The notes beneath the pieces are model-generated. The model had not been told where the DNA came from. It searched no databases and worked only from the letters and a program-made list of their open reading frames with translations. The translations under genes were made by a program, and so were the position numbers. A DNA stretch of 64,000 bases. Origin: CAZZIZ01 sp964654535 (GTDB taxonomy: Bacteria; Bacteroidota; Bacteroidia; Chitinophagales; UBA2359). Of this stretch, positions 37,492 to 46,143 are shown one piece after another. Location of the stretch: assembly GCA_964654535.1 (NCBI GenBank), contig CAZZIZ010000002.1:1-64000 (forward strand). Direction: 5' to 3'. Each line of letters begins with the position of its first letter. The stretch's first letter is position 1.

Positions 37492-37512
37492 GTTTTAGAT
37501 AGAGAAATATAT

Positions 37513-37688
37513 TGGGCGTGCCCCAACAAAAAAAGCCTCGCATTTTATGCGAGGCTTTTTTTGTTGGGTCGGGCTTTCCGCAGTCGCTCTGTGCTGCAAA
37601 AAGCAAAAAGCCCTTCTAGCTCTTGGGGAGCTAAGGTCTCTTCTTGCTTTTACCAACAGGAGCTCCACAATGCGTCAATCCCTCACGC
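37513..37688 (+). repeat. Family A structured intergenic repeat, copy 6
   Basis: Plus-strand sense, from GGGCGTGCCCC to CCCTCACGC, just after the second glucosaminidase gene. Its first hairpin doubles as a terminator (listed separately). The second variable stem is the AGCAAAAAGCCC / CTTCTTGCTTTT region around 37600-37650, framed by CGCTCTGTG and CAACAGGAGCTCC. Paired head-on with copy 7, only 10 bp away. Confidence 0.78.
37522..37568 (+). terminator. Perfect 22-bp hairpin terminator inside repeat copy 6
   Basis: Arms 37522-37543 and 37547-37568 pair perfectly over 22 bp around a 3-base loop. The core is AGCCTCGCAT / ATGCGAGGCT, flanked by seven As and seven Ts, so it can act in both directions. 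It lies 31 bp past the glucosaminidase stop. Confidence 0.88.
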
Positions 37689-37698
37689 GAGTATCTAT

Positions 37699-37937
37699 GC
37701 GTGAGCGCTGTGAGTAGGGCGACCAAAGGGAGCAGTCGCTGTTTAGGGCTGTAGCAATGACTTACCGCTTGCGGTAGAAGGCATTGCTACACAGCACTAA
37801 GCACAGGGACCGAAGCATCAGCGGAGCTACGGAACATAGCGACCCTTTTTTATTTTTTCTTTCAGCGAAAATTAAAATTCTTGCATTCAGTAACAAGTAC
37901 GAAGGAAAGAAAAAATAAAAAAGGGGCACGCCCAAAA
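37699..37937 (-). repeat. Family A structured intergenic repeat, copy 7
   Basis: Minus-strand sense, beginning GGGCGTGCCCC 19 bp after the hemW stop. It contains a perfect 21-bp inverted repeat (37843-37863 with 37905-37925) made mostly of A and T runs, with a 41-base loop. Further hairpins: CCGCTTGCGG near 37765 and a TGTAGCAATG / CATTGCTACA pair around it. At about 240 bp it is the longest copy. Confidence 0.72.
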
Positions 37938-37955
37938 GACAATCCGGAAACAGAA

Positions 37956-39080
37956 TTAAACAAAAAAATCAGACATAACACTGTCTGCAATGAACTTTCC
38001 TTTACGCGTAAGGATGTAGGCGCTATCATCTTTTTTAATGTTTGACTCTGCCATATGCTTTTCGAGAGCTTTGTCAAACGAGTCCAAATGCCGGGCTTCG
38101 AAATTTTTGTCTATGAAATTGCGCACGCAACCTGAGCTAGTTCGCAGGCCGGTCATAATGTGTTCATTGTACATGTCGTTTGCACTTAAGGTTTCTTTTT
38201 CAAAGTTCAAGTTGCCGGATTGAATAGCGGCAATGTAAAGAGCGTTGTTGGCTACGTTCCATTGTCGACTTTTACCGTTGTACGAATGTGCTGCTGGACC
38301 AATACCGAGGTACGACTTCCCAGTCCAATAGTTGCTGTTGTGTTTGGCCCTGCATTTTGACTTGGCGAAATTGGAAATTTCGTAGTGCTCATAATTATTG
38401 TTGAGCATAGCGTCCATCAATATTTCAAATTGGGTTATGGTTTTTGCTTCATCTGGTTGCGCCAATATGCCCTTGGAAATATCATGGGCTAATTTCGTTT
38501 TATCTTCTACAGTTAACGCATAAGCAGAGAGGTGTGAAATGTCTTGCCTTAAAAAGGTATCGATATTTTTTTGCCACTCGTCATTACTGGTTTTATACCC
38601 GCCGTAAATAAGATCTATAGAAATTTTGTCAAAGCCGACCCGCTTGGCTAGGCTTAAGCAAGAAAGCGATTGTTCAGCTGTATGAGAGCGATTCATAAAT
38701 TGTAACTCGCTTTCTGAAAAGGATTGTACGCCAATGCTAAGCCTATTGATGCCTTGTTTTATCCATTGCTCCAGTTTCTCAGCGCTAGCGTCGTCTGGAT
38801 TTATCTCAATTGTTATTTCAGCGTCATTCTCTATTGAAAATTCGGTATTCAAAGCATCCATTACTGGTTTTAACTCCTCTTCTTCTAGTACAGAGGGCGT
38901 GCCACCACCGAAATAGATTGTGTTAATTTTACTAGTACCTAGATAGTCCTTTTGCATCTTGATCTCTTTTACCAAGGCTTCTACTAATTTGCTTTTTTGT
39001 TGAAGCTGGGTTGAAAAATGAAAATTGCAATAGGTGCAAGCTTTCCGGCAATAAGGAATGTGAATGTATATGCCTGACAT
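37956..39080 (-). CDS. hemW: HemW-like radical SAM protein
   Basis: 374 residues, the family length. A radical SAM enzyme of the coproporphyrinogen III oxidase-like group; HemW proteins are thought to deliver heme rather than act as oxidases. The [4Fe-4S]/SAM motif IPYCRKACTYCNFHF (CxxxCxYC) is at the N-terminus. INTIYFGGGTPSVL and EITIEINPDD follow, then GINRLSIGVQSF, and GIGPAAHSYNG of the HemW group lies further on. The C-terminal HemN-type domain is present. It is divergent from the barrel-protein gene with about 20 bp between annotated starts, so promoters must overlap coding sequence or one start is misplaced. Confidence 0.92.
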   Translation of the reverse strand: MSGIYIHIPYCRKACTYCNFHFSTQLQQKSKLVEALVKEIKMQKDYLGTSKINTIYFGGGTPSVLEEEELKPVMDALNTEFSIENDAEITIEINPDDASAEKLEQWIKQGINRLSIGVQSFSESELQFMNRSHTAEQSLSCLSLAKRVGFDKISIDLIYGGYKTSNDEWQKNIDTFLRQDISHLSAYALTVEDKTKLAHDISKGILAQPDEAKTITQFEILMDAMLNNNYEHYEISNFAKSKCRAKHNSNYWTGKSYLGIGPAAHSYNGKSRQWNVANNALYIAAIQSGNLNFEKETLSANDMYNEHIMTGLRTSSGCVRNFIDKNFEARHLDSFDKALEKHMAESNIKKDDSAYILTRKGKFIADSVMSDFFV

Positions 39081-39101
39081 CGACGCTAAAACTAATGAAT
39101 C

Positions 39102-40937
39102 TTGATCCCTTGCTTTAAGTATGGTAGACGAATCCTATTGCTTCTGACAATCGGTTCTTCGCTTTTGTTGCAGGGTCAAGGTAAAACTTGGACTTGGGAC
39201 GTGTTGGATGATGCAAGTTTGCCGAGTTATATAGAAAAGGATTTTGCCGGTCAGCAGTTTGAGAGTAGGGAACAGCTTGAACCTGCTTTGCTCAATTTCA
39301 TTAATGCACTGCACAACGAAGGTTTTTTTGCAGCATCTATAGATAGCACCTTTGAAACCGATGATGCTTACCAAAGTAAAGTCTATCGTGGCCCGGCTTT
39401 TGAAAATGTCCATCTTGACTTATCCGATGTGGACCCGCTTGTTTTGTCCAAGACCGGTTTAGGCAGACTGAATAGCACGCTTTATTCCTTGCCGGAGATT
39501 CAAGATATAATAGAGCGCATTTTAACCTACAAAGAAAATAATGGTTACCCATTTGCCTTTGCTTCCTTAGAGCCCCAGTATATAGATGGAGACGAAATGC
39601 GGGTTGCCCTTAGATTGGACGAGAACTATCCCGTTAAGGTAGACAGTATAGACATGATTGGAAACCTAAAACTGAATAAAGGTTTTTTGCAACAGTACAT
39701 TCGTATTGCCGAAGGCGATCTTTATTCTGAAAGAGACATAAGAGATATTTCCAGAAGGATAAATGAACTGCCTTTTCTTGAAGAGGTGCGGCCAGCACAA
39801 ATAAAATTTCGCAGTAATTCGGCCAGGATTAAAATGTACCTCAACAAAAAGAATGCTAGCCGATTTAATTTTGTTTTGGGCTTATTGCCTGATGACGAAA
39901 CGGGTAGGCTACAAATAACGGGCGATGGACTGGTGCATATTGTTAATGGTTTTGGAATAGGGGAGGAACTCCGACTGGAGTACAAGAATTTTCCGAACAG
40001 CCTACAAGAAGTGCAAACTCATGTGGGCTTACCATACCTGCCCTACGTTCCAGTGGGCGTTGAGCTGGGACTAAACGTGGTGCTCCGGGATACATTGCAT
40101 CGTGATGTAGATAGTGATATAGCCATTTACTATAACTTAAGCAGAAACGGTCAAGTAAAGTTCTTTTGGCAACGGAATGAAACTAGACTCTTGTCTATAA
40201 ACGAGGCGCAAATTATCGCGGGACAAACTTCTCCAGAATTGTTGGACCTAACGACAAACTACTATGGAGTTGGTTTCAATTGGTCGCGTTTAGACTATAA
40301 GTTCAATCCCAGGAGAGGTAGGAACATTAGTGTAAACTTTGCCCTAGGTTCGCGGCGCATATTCGAGAACAGTGTTATAAGAACATTAATCGAAGAAGGT
40401 GAAACTGAATTCGATCCTTATGTAGGACTGCGCCTTCGCAGTACTCAGCTAAAGGCAGATTGGTTAATTCAGCAATTCGTTCCAATTAAGAAGAGGGCGA
40501 CCTTTTTAGCTCAATACACTGGTGAGTTGACGAGAAACCTCTTTGAAGGAGCCGATGATCTGGCGACCAACTATTATCAAAACGAGCAGTTTCGAATCGG
40601 AGGTAATCGTGTGTTACGTGGATTTGATGAAGAATCCATTTTTACTGATATGTATCATTTGCTCACTTTGGAGTATCGATATTTGTTGAGCAGAAATTCT
40701 TATTTCTTTTTGTTTAGCGACAATGCCTTTTTGACAGATTTAACCGACCCTTTAGCGGAACTCGTGAACTTTAATTATGGCTTTGGAACTGGTTTTTCTT
40801 TTGAAACCAAAGCGGGAATTTTTGGAATTAGTTATGCCTTAGGAGGAAGTAGAAGTTCAGTAAACGACGATTTGATTAAGAACCCTCCGCGTTTTAGAAA
40901 TGGAAAAATACACTTTGGGTATGTTAGCTATTTCTGA
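39102..40937 (+). CDS. BamA/TamA family outer-membrane protein
   Basis: 611 residues from a TTG at 39102, the only start that keeps a signal-like N-terminus (RRILLLLTIGSSLLLQGQG); the real start is uncertain. After the signal come POTRA-like repeats (about residues 80-245), e.g. VDSIDMIGNLKLNKGFLQQYIRI and the ISRRINELPFLEEVRP segment. A surface-antigen (Omp85-type) barrel covers the remaining 360 or so residues, with RIGGNRVLRGFDEESIF, the position where Omp85 proteins carry their conserved VRGF-like motif, and a final FGYVSYF. It likely inserts or moves proteins or lipids at the outer membrane. The next gene begins inside its last 38 bases. Confidence 0.82.
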   Translation: MIPCFKYGRRILLLLTIGSSLLLQGQGKTWTWDVLDDASLPSYIEKDFAGQQFESREQLEPALLNFINALHNEGFFAASIDSTFETDDAYQSKVYRGPAFENVHLDLSDVDPLVLSKTGLGRLNSTLYSLPEIQDIIERILTYKENNGYPFAFASLEPQYIDGDEMRVALRLDENYPVKVDSIDMIGNLKLNKGFLQQYIRIAEGDLYSERDIRDISRRINELPFLEEVRPAQIKFRSNSARIKMYLNKKNASRFNFVLGLLPDDETGRLQITGDGLVHIVNGFGIGEELRLEYKNFPNSLQEVQTHVGLPYLPYVPVGVELGLNVVLRDTLHRDVDSDIAIYYNLSRNGQVKFFWQRNETRLLSINEAQIIAGQTSPELLDLTTNYYGVGFNWSRLDYKFNPRRGRNISVNFALGSRRIFENSVIRTLIEEGETEFDPYVGLRLRSTQLKADWLIQQFVPIKKRATFLAQYTGELTRNLFEGADDLATNYYQNEQFRIGGNRVLRGFDEESIFTDMYHLLTLEYRYLLSRNSYFFLFSDNAFLTDLTDPLAELVNFNYGFGTGFSFETKAGIFGISYALGGSRSSVNDDLIKNPPRFRNGKIHFGYVSYF

Positions 40938-41676
40938 CTTACTCTTTTCATTTTTCTTGCAAGTTCCGGCGGAACCAATGTTCGATGAGTATCGACTAAC
41001 TAATCCGGATCTGATTCGCACCACAAAGTTTTATTTTTTTGTTGGCCTTTGCTTGTTACTCTTTTTAGTCCGAACTCTGTTTTCAAAAGATTGGACGGAT
41101 ATCATTGAAGGTTTTCGAAGCGGAGCTATTGCAAAGACGAAACATTTACAAGATCAACTTCCATTCACGCTTGGATGGGTTGTTCTATTATTAGTTAGTT
41201 CAGGTGTTTTTGCTATTACTTATTTAGGAATTATAGCTCCAGATGACCTTCAAGGTGCTTTAAGAAATGCCGGTTCTTCAAGTCCGACCTATCTTACTGC
41301 GATTGTATTTTGGACAGCTGCTTTTTTTATTCTAATAACGCTTAGGTTAGTCTGGTTAAGCGTCTTTACTCATATCCTTCCAGTTAGAAAGGAGGTAGGC
41401 CTGTATGTTAAAACTGTGGCCATCTCTACCATTTTCCTCGGATTGGCCCTTCTTCCAGTGGCTTTAATAGAATCATTTGGTCCGGCAATACCCAAGCACT
41501 GGCTTAATGGGGCTATTTTAACTATTTGTGTCGTTTTTGTTATTCTGAGGATATTTCGCGGTTTTAGTATTGCTAAGCCGTTCCTGAGCATTCGGATAGA
41601 CTATATAATTGCGTATTTTTGCGCCCTTGAAATATTGCCAGTAGCCATTTTGTTAAAGGTTTCGGGCTTTTTTTAA
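40900..41676 (+). CDS. DUF4271 family membrane protein
   Basis: 258 residues (or 251 from the in-frame ATG at 40921). An N-terminal soluble stretch is followed by about six hydrophobic helices: FYFFVGLCLLLFLVRTLF, FTLGWVVLLLVSSGVFAITYLGI, YLTAIVFWTAAFFILITLRLVWL, TVAISTIFLGLALLPVALIE, AILTICVVFVILRIF, and a final IIAYFCALEILPVAILLKV. A membrane protein of this kind just before hemD in Bacteroidota is usually DUF4271; I infer the family from topology and context, not from a signature. It overlaps the barrel-protein gene by 38 bp in another frame and is followed by hemD after about 50 bp. Confidence 0.72.
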   Translation: MEKYTLGMLAISDLLFSFFLQVPAEPMFDEYRLTNPDLIRTTKFYFFVGLCLLLFLVRTLFSKDWTDIIEGFRSGAIAKTKHLQDQLPFTLGWVVLLLVSSGVFAITYLGIIAPDDLQGALRNAGSSSPTYLTAIVFWTAAFFILITLRLVWLSVFTHILPVRKEVGLYVKTVAISTIFLGLALLPVALIESFGPAIPKHWLNGAILTICVVFVILRIFRGFSIAKPFLSIRIDYIIAYFCALEILPVAILLKVSGFF

Positions 41677-41728
41677 GATACTGGCCTAACGATATTTTTG
41701 AGAGATAACGATAATTTTGAGAGATACT

Positions 41729-42517
41729 ATGACTAAAGCATCTACTATTTCAGGCGTTGAGAAGAGAAAAGAGAACAAGGTAAAAACCATCCTACTTTCT
41801 CAGCCTAAGCCAGAATCGGATAAGAATCCTTATTTCGATTTAGAAAAGAGACAAAAGCTCAAAATTGATTGGCGAAAGTTCATTCAAGTAGAAGGATCAG
41901 ACGCTAAAGCGTTTAGAAAAGATAAGATCAATCCGCTTGATTACTCGGCGATAATATTTACTAGTAAAACTGCCATTTCCCACTTTTTCAGAATATGTGA
42001 GGAGTTCAGAGCTAAAATGCCTCAGGAAACGAAGTATTTCTGTTCTTCAGAGGCGATTGCCCTTTACTTGCAAAAGTTTATCGAATATAGAAAACGTAAG
42101 GTTTTCTTTAAGAAAGGACCGAAAACAACTTTACGCGACCTCATTTTGAAGCACAAGGCAACAGAGAAATATCTGTTTACCTGTGCAGGTGGACACCAAA
42201 GTACTTTGCCCGCATTTTTGGAGGAAAACGGCGTTGAGTTTAGAGAAGCGGTCTTGTATGAAGTTGTGAGCAGTGATCTCTCTGATTTAAAGGAAATTTA
42301 TTACGATATCATTGTCTTCTTTAGCCCTTCTGGGATTAAATCTCTATTCGATAATTTCCCAGATTTTAAACAAAATAAAACAAGAATTGCGGCCTTTGGA
42401 CCTGCCACAGCTGCGGCATGTGAGAAGCACGGTATCGAAGTTGACATAATGGCTCCGAACCCAGAGTCCCCCTCCATGACGATGGCCATTGAGAAATACA
42501 TCAAAGAGATAAAATAA
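41729..42517 (+). CDS. hemD: Uroporphyrinogen-III synthase
   Basis: About 262 residues from the ATG at 41729 (an in-frame TTG lies at 41717). Closes hydroxymethylbilane to uroporphyrinogen III in heme synthesis. The two-domain HemD fold is supported by YSAIIFTSKTAISHFFRICEE early on, FLEENGVEFREAVLYEVV in the middle, and the C-terminal DIIVFFSPSGIKSLFDNF and RIAAFGPATAAACEKHGIEVDIMAPNPE. HemD sequences are poorly conserved overall, but this set of segments is characteristic. It lies with DUF4271 just before porP and the gld cluster, an arrangement I recall from other Flavobacteriales. Confidence 0.88.
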   Translation: MTKASTISGVEKRKENKVKTILLSQPKPESDKNPYFDLEKRQKLKIDWRKFIQVEGSDAKAFRKDKINPLDYSAIIFTSKTAISHFFRICEEFRAKMPQETKYFCSSEAIALYLQKFIEYRKRKVFFKKGPKTTLRDLILKHKATEKYLFTCAGGHQSTLPAFLEENGVEFREAVLYEVVSSDLSDLKEIYYDIIVFFSPSGIKSLFDNFPDFKQNKTRIAAFGPATAAACEKHGIEVDIMAPNPESPSMTMAIEKYIKEIK

Positions 42518-42613
42518 CGACCAAAGCCAGAGGAATTACTTAACATCAACAGAAAGTTTTTAGGTACATCTGGCCCTCTCGAATTGCATTCTTAATCGTC
42601 AAAACTTATCTTA

Positions 42614-43654
42614 GTGAAGCACTCCAGAATGGGTGATTTTTCTATGACTGATTATAAATGCTTCTGGAACAAAATGTTCCAATACCGAGTCGTTATTACG
42701 CTCGTTATTCTTCTAACCGGCAATACATTTTTCGAAAGCTTATCTGCTCAATCAGCAGCTCAGACCAGTTTATTCAGTCAGAACGTTCTGCCATATAACC
42801 CTGCTTATGCCGGTACAAGATTAGGGCTTAATCTCGATGCCAGTGCACGATACCAGTGGCTAGATATCGAAGGTGCCCCAGTTAGTCAATTTGGCAGCAT
42901 TCATATGGCTGCACCTGGAATTAATGCCGGTGCAGGTTTGATTGTGGTAAATGATGCTATTGGGGCAGAAAACAATCTGTCGGTAAGGCTTTCACTTGCA
43001 AAAGCCTTCAAATTGCGATTTGGAACAATTTCATTTGGATTAGATGCAGGAATAGCTCAGAAAAACCTAGATGGGGCATTAATTGTCACAAACGACGGTG
43101 AATACACTGGTGTAATCCAGCATAATGATGACTTAATTCCAAATTCGAGTCAAAATGGAGTTACACCCGACATAGGCCTCGGAGTATTGTTCAAACTACC
43201 TAAGACTTTAGTTGGATTATCGGTAAGAAGTTTAATTGATAAGGAGTTCCAACTAACTGAAAACGAGTCAATTGTTGAGGCTGGGCGAACATATTTTGGC
43301 CTTATTCAACAGAATATCGAAGTTGGATATAATTTTGAACTAATACCCTCGTTACTGTTAAAGTCGGACGCGATAAGTCACCAAATTGACCTGCAATTAG
43401 CAGCAGTTTATCTGGAAACTTTCCAACTCGGACTTGGTTACAGGGGATACAATAATCGAACACAAGACGCAGTCGTACTATTGGCAGGGTATCGTTTTAC
43501 CCCCAATTTTAAGCTGTTTTACAGCTACGATATAGGGCTTTCTGGGCTTAATACAGCTCATTCTGGGTCCCATGAATTGGCTATTAGCTACCGTTTAGCC
43601 GATTTAATGTCGTCCAGGGGAGGTAAAGTGATTTATAACCCACGGTTTTTGTGA
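42614..43654 (+). CDS. PorP/SprF family type IX secretion outer-membrane protein
   Basis: 346 residues from GTG at 42614; ATGs at 42629, 42644 and 42674 are also in frame, and the last gives the cleanest signal peptide (MFQYRVVITLVILLTGNTFFE then SLSAQ). The PorP/SprF signature is plain: SLFSQNVLPYNPAYAGTRLGLN at the mature N-terminus, followed by repeated barrel strands and a C-terminus that ends in a hydrophobic residue. Members work with particular T9SS adhesins and with the core machinery. Located immediately before gldK, as in many Bacteroidota, where the gene is called porP. Many paralogues exist per genome, so the exact name is left open. Confidence 0.9.
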   Translation: MKHSRMGDFSMTDYKCFWNKMFQYRVVITLVILLTGNTFFESLSAQSAAQTSLFSQNVLPYNPAYAGTRLGLNLDASARYQWLDIEGAPVSQFGSIHMAAPGINAGAGLIVVNDAIGAENNLSVRLSLAKAFKLRFGTISFGLDAGIAQKNLDGALIVTNDGEYTGVIQHNDDLIPNSSQNGVTPDIGLGVLFKLPKTLVGLSVRSLIDKEFQLTENESIVEAGRTYFGLIQQNIEVGYNFELIPSLLLKSDAISHQIDLQLAAVYLETFQLGLGYRGYNNRTQDAVVLLAGYRFTPNFKLFYSYDIGLSGLNTAHSGSHELAISYRLADLMSSRGGKVIYNPRFL

Positions 43655-43749
43655 TTTTTCAATTGTGAAAAATATGCAAAAATGGCGCGATTTATGTATA
43701 GATAATAGGAATCCTCTTTTGGGTTTTAGTATAAAAAAATTAGCTTTAC

Positions 43750-43766
43750 GGGCTTTCAAAAAGCCC
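43750..43766 (+). promoter_or_regulatory. Hairpin in the gldK leader
   Basis: A 7-bp perfect stem (GGGCTTT, 43750-43756; AAAGCCC, 43760-43766) with a 3-base loop, 24 bp before gldK. Only a short T-rich tail follows, so it could be a weak terminator after porP or a leader element. Confidence 0.45.
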
Positions 43767-43790
43767 TTGTAATAAGGAAAAATTAAAAAA

Positions 43791-45071
43791 ATGACGATGA
43801 AACAGTCTCTTTCTGCAGCTATGGTCCTTTTGCTTCTATGCGGACTCTACAGTTGTAGCGATAACTCTGTAAATGGCCAACTATTGGGAGTATCCGAACG
43901 ACCAACATGGAGCACAATCAGTCCTTACGGGATGGTTTATGTTCCTTCAGGTACTTTTCACATAGGCCAGAGTGACCAAGATATTAATAGCACTTTAACT
44001 CAACGTTCCAAGTCAGTCTCTATTCAGGGCTTTTATATGGATGATACTGAGATAACTTGCAACGAGTATCGTCAGTTCGTACACTGGGTGCGTGATTCTA
44101 TTGCTTTAACACTTTTGGATGCATATGAAGAAACGGAAGACGGTATGGGTGAAAAACTCGATTGGGATTACGTCATCGATTGGGAATCTGGGTCTGAAGA
44201 TGCAGATGCTTTGAGCAGTATGTATTACTCAGGTGAGGATGAATTTTGGGATACCAAAGAAGTTGATACCGACAAACTAGTTTTTAGTTACGAGTGGTAT
44301 GATTGGGCAAATGCAGCACGAGTAAGTCAGCGTGACCAATCACGAGGAAGTTTTATCAAAAAAGAAGAAGTAGAAATCTACCCAGATACACTTGCGTGGA
44401 TTGCTGATTTCTCTTACTCATACAATGAGCCAATGACAAGAAATTATTTCTGGCACCCTGCCTTTGATGATTATCCTGTAGTTGGAGTTAACTGGGTACA
44501 AGCAAATGCTTTCTGTTCTTGGAGAACCAAGTTGTGGAATGATTTCGCAAAGCAGAACGGAGAAACGATGAGCGAAAACTTCCGCTTACCGTTTGAGCAC
44601 GAATGGGAATACGCTGCCCGTGGAGGTCTGGACAATGCTCCGTACCCTTGGGGTGGACCATATATTAGAAATAGAAAAGGTTGTTTGCTCGCAAACTTCA
44701 AACCTGGAAGAGGTAACTACCCTGAAGATGGTGGCTTCTATACAGTGAAAGTTGCTTCTTACCACCCGAACGATTATGGCTTATTTGATATGTCTGGAAA
44801 TGTAGCAGAGTGGACGTCTTCATCTTATAATGAAAATGCATACTCTTTCATCCACGACATGAACTCAAACATTCGCTATGATGCTGCGGATGATGATCCG
44901 ATTACTCTGAAAAGAAAAGTCTTGAGAGGCGGTTCATGGAAAGACATTGGATACTACCTGCAAACAGGTACTCGTCACTGGGAATACCAGGACACTGCCA
45001 AGTCTTACATCGGCTTTAGAACTGCGCTTACTTTCTTAGGGCGTTCTATGGGCGACTTTAAGAATAACTAA
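43791..45071 (+). CDS. gldK: Gliding motility and T9SS lipoprotein GldK (PorK)
   Basis: 426 residues. Outer-membrane lipoprotein that forms the periplasmic ring with GldN in the type IX secretion system. N-terminus: a signal with lipobox (LLLCGLYSC), so acylation is at the Cys near residue 22. Next comes a formylglycine-generating-enzyme-like (FGE/sulfatase-modifying) domain: SGTFHIGQSDQD, then FYMDDTEITCNEYRQFVHWV, the central PVVGVNWVQANAFCSWR, RLPFEHEWEYAARGGLDN and FDMSGNVAEWTSSSY, ending RGGSWKDIGYYLQTGTR and IGFRTAL. GldK keeps the fold without the FGE activity. First gene of gldKLMN; the next gene starts about 77 bp on, past a hairpin. Confidence 0.96.
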   Translation: MTMKQSLSAAMVLLLLCGLYSCSDNSVNGQLLGVSERPTWSTISPYGMVYVPSGTFHIGQSDQDINSTLTQRSKSVSIQGFYMDDTEITCNEYRQFVHWVRDSIALTLLDAYEETEDGMGEKLDWDYVIDWESGSEDADALSSMYYSGEDEFWDTKEVDTDKLVFSYEWYDWANAARVSQRDQSRGSFIKKEEVEIYPDTLAWIADFSYSYNEPMTRNYFWHPAFDDYPVVGVNWVQANAFCSWRTKLWNDFAKQNGETMSENFRLPFEHEWEYAARGGLDNAPYPWGGPYIRNRKGCLLANFKPGRGNYPEDGGFYTVKVASYHPNDYGLFDMSGNVAEWTSSSYNENAYSFIHDMNSNIRYDAADDDPITLKRKVLRGGSWKDIGYYLQTGTRHWEYQDTAKSYIGFRTALTFLGRSMGDFKNN

Positions 45072-45074
45072 ATC

Positions 45075-45105
45075 TTTTTGCCTTGTCAATTTGTCGAGGC
45101 AAAAA
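45075..45105 (+). terminator. Hairpin between gldK and gldL
   Basis: A perfect 9-bp inverted repeat (TTTTTGCCT at 45075-45083; AGGCAAAAA at 45097-45105), 4 bases after the gldK stop. It lacks a T run after the stem on the plus strand, so it may be an mRNA-stabilising or attenuating element setting the GldK to GldL ratio rather than a full terminator. Confidence 0.5.
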
Positions 45106-45148
45106 ACCGAACTTGAAATATCGATTAACCTAAAACTTATTTGGAACT

Positions 45149-45931
45149 ATGTCTTTCATTCACTCAAGCGGGTTTAAATACCTAAAGAATTTATTAATTG
45201 GAGTTGGAGCAGCGATCGTTATGGTTGGAGCTCTCTTCAAATTGACGCACAAACCAGGTGCAGATATATTCTTGACAATTGGATTGCTTACTGAAGCAGC
45301 GATCTTCTTTATTCAAGGAATTCTACCTCCTCACAAAGATTATTACTGGGAAAAAGTTTATCCTGGATTAGATCAATATTCAGCTAGCGCCTCAGGAGAT
45401 TCGACTGATCTTACCGAAGATTTGAACAACGCATTGAGTAAAGGAAATATGAACCAAGACTCAATTGGTCGATTAGGTGATCACCTTCAAAAATTGGGTT
45501 CGAACATCGACAGTTTATCTACTGTTGTTGAATCAGCTGGTGCTTCTGACGAATTTTCTGCGAGTGCACGTGCTGCAGCTCAGGCTTTGAATAAAGTACA
45601 AGCTTCTTACACAGATGCAGCAGCGGTTGCACAGAACTTAACTGAAGCTACTGAGGGTACTAAAGACTACCACAATCAAGTAACTGCAATTTCTAAAAAC
45701 TTAGCTGCGTTGAACGCTGTTTATGAGTTAGAGTTGCAAGACACAAATAACCACTTGAAAGCAATGAACACTTTCTATGGTAACTTGACAAGTGCAATTA
45801 GCAACTTGAATGAGTCTTTGGATGACACCAAGATATACAAAGAACAAATGAAAGAGTTGTCAGGCAACTTATCTTCATTGAACGGCATATATGGAAATAT
45901 GCTATCAGCTATGCGTCAAGCGGCTCAGTAG
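45149..45931 (+). CDS. gldL: T9SS motor protein GldL (PorL)
   Basis: 260 residues. Inner-membrane protein that pairs with GldM to form the proton-driven motor of T9SS and gliding. Two membrane helices lie near the N-terminus: YLKNLLIGVGAAIVMVGALF and IFLTIGLLTEAAIFFIQGIL. The second contains the conserved Glu thought to be essential for proton flow (TEAA). The remaining 190 or so residues are a cytoplasmic, largely helical and coiled-coil region (repeated LxxLxxN patterns, e.g. LNKVQASYTDAAAVAQNL). Length is somewhat above the 215 typical for flavobacteria. The gldM start follows within 35 bp once the assembly gap is closed. Confidence 0.95.
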   Translation: MSFIHSSGFKYLKNLLIGVGAAIVMVGALFKLTHKPGADIFLTIGLLTEAAIFFIQGILPPHKDYYWEKVYPGLDQYSASASGDSTDLTEDLNNALSKGNMNQDSIGRLGDHLQKLGSNIDSLSTVVESAGASDEFSASARAAAQALNKVQASYTDAAAVAQNLTEATEGTKDYHNQVTAISKNLAALNAVYELELQDTNNHLKAMNTFYGNLTSAISNLNESLDDTKIYKEQMKELSGNLSSLNGIYGNMLSAMRQAAQ

Positions 45932-45933
45932 GA

Positions 45934-46143
45934 AACCATATTAATAATCTAATAAACATTATTAATGTCTATACCTAAGGAACCCCGGNNNNNNNNNNNN
46001 NNNNNNNNNNNNNNNNNNNNNNNNNNNNNNNNNNNNNNNNNNNNNNNNNNNNNNNNNNNNNNNNNNNNNNNNNNNNNNNNNNNNNNNNAACCATATTAAT
46101 AATCTAATAAACATTATTAATGTCTATACCTAAGGAACCCCGG
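45934..46143. other. Assembly gap (100 N) flanked by an exact 55-bp duplication
   Basis: 45989-46088 is exactly 100 Ns. The 55 bases before it (45934-45988) and after it (46089-46143) are identical, covering the gldL-gldM junction and the first 23-24 bases of gldM. An exact 55-base overlap equals a common assembler k-mer length, so these are probably two contig ends that truly overlap, with no missing DNA. The gldM ATG at 45966 is the duplicate of the one at 46120. Confidence 0.9.

Noticed and set aside
37490..37956. CRISPR-like array from repeated blocks in the intergenic region
   Set aside because: The blocks are two inverted copies of one element with internal hairpins, not evenly spaced direct repeats, and there are no cas genes.
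45966..45988. A second gldM start before the gap, suggesting a gldM duplication or pseudogene
   Set aside because: The 55-bp identity on both sides of a 100-N gap is better explained by unmerged overlapping contig ends.
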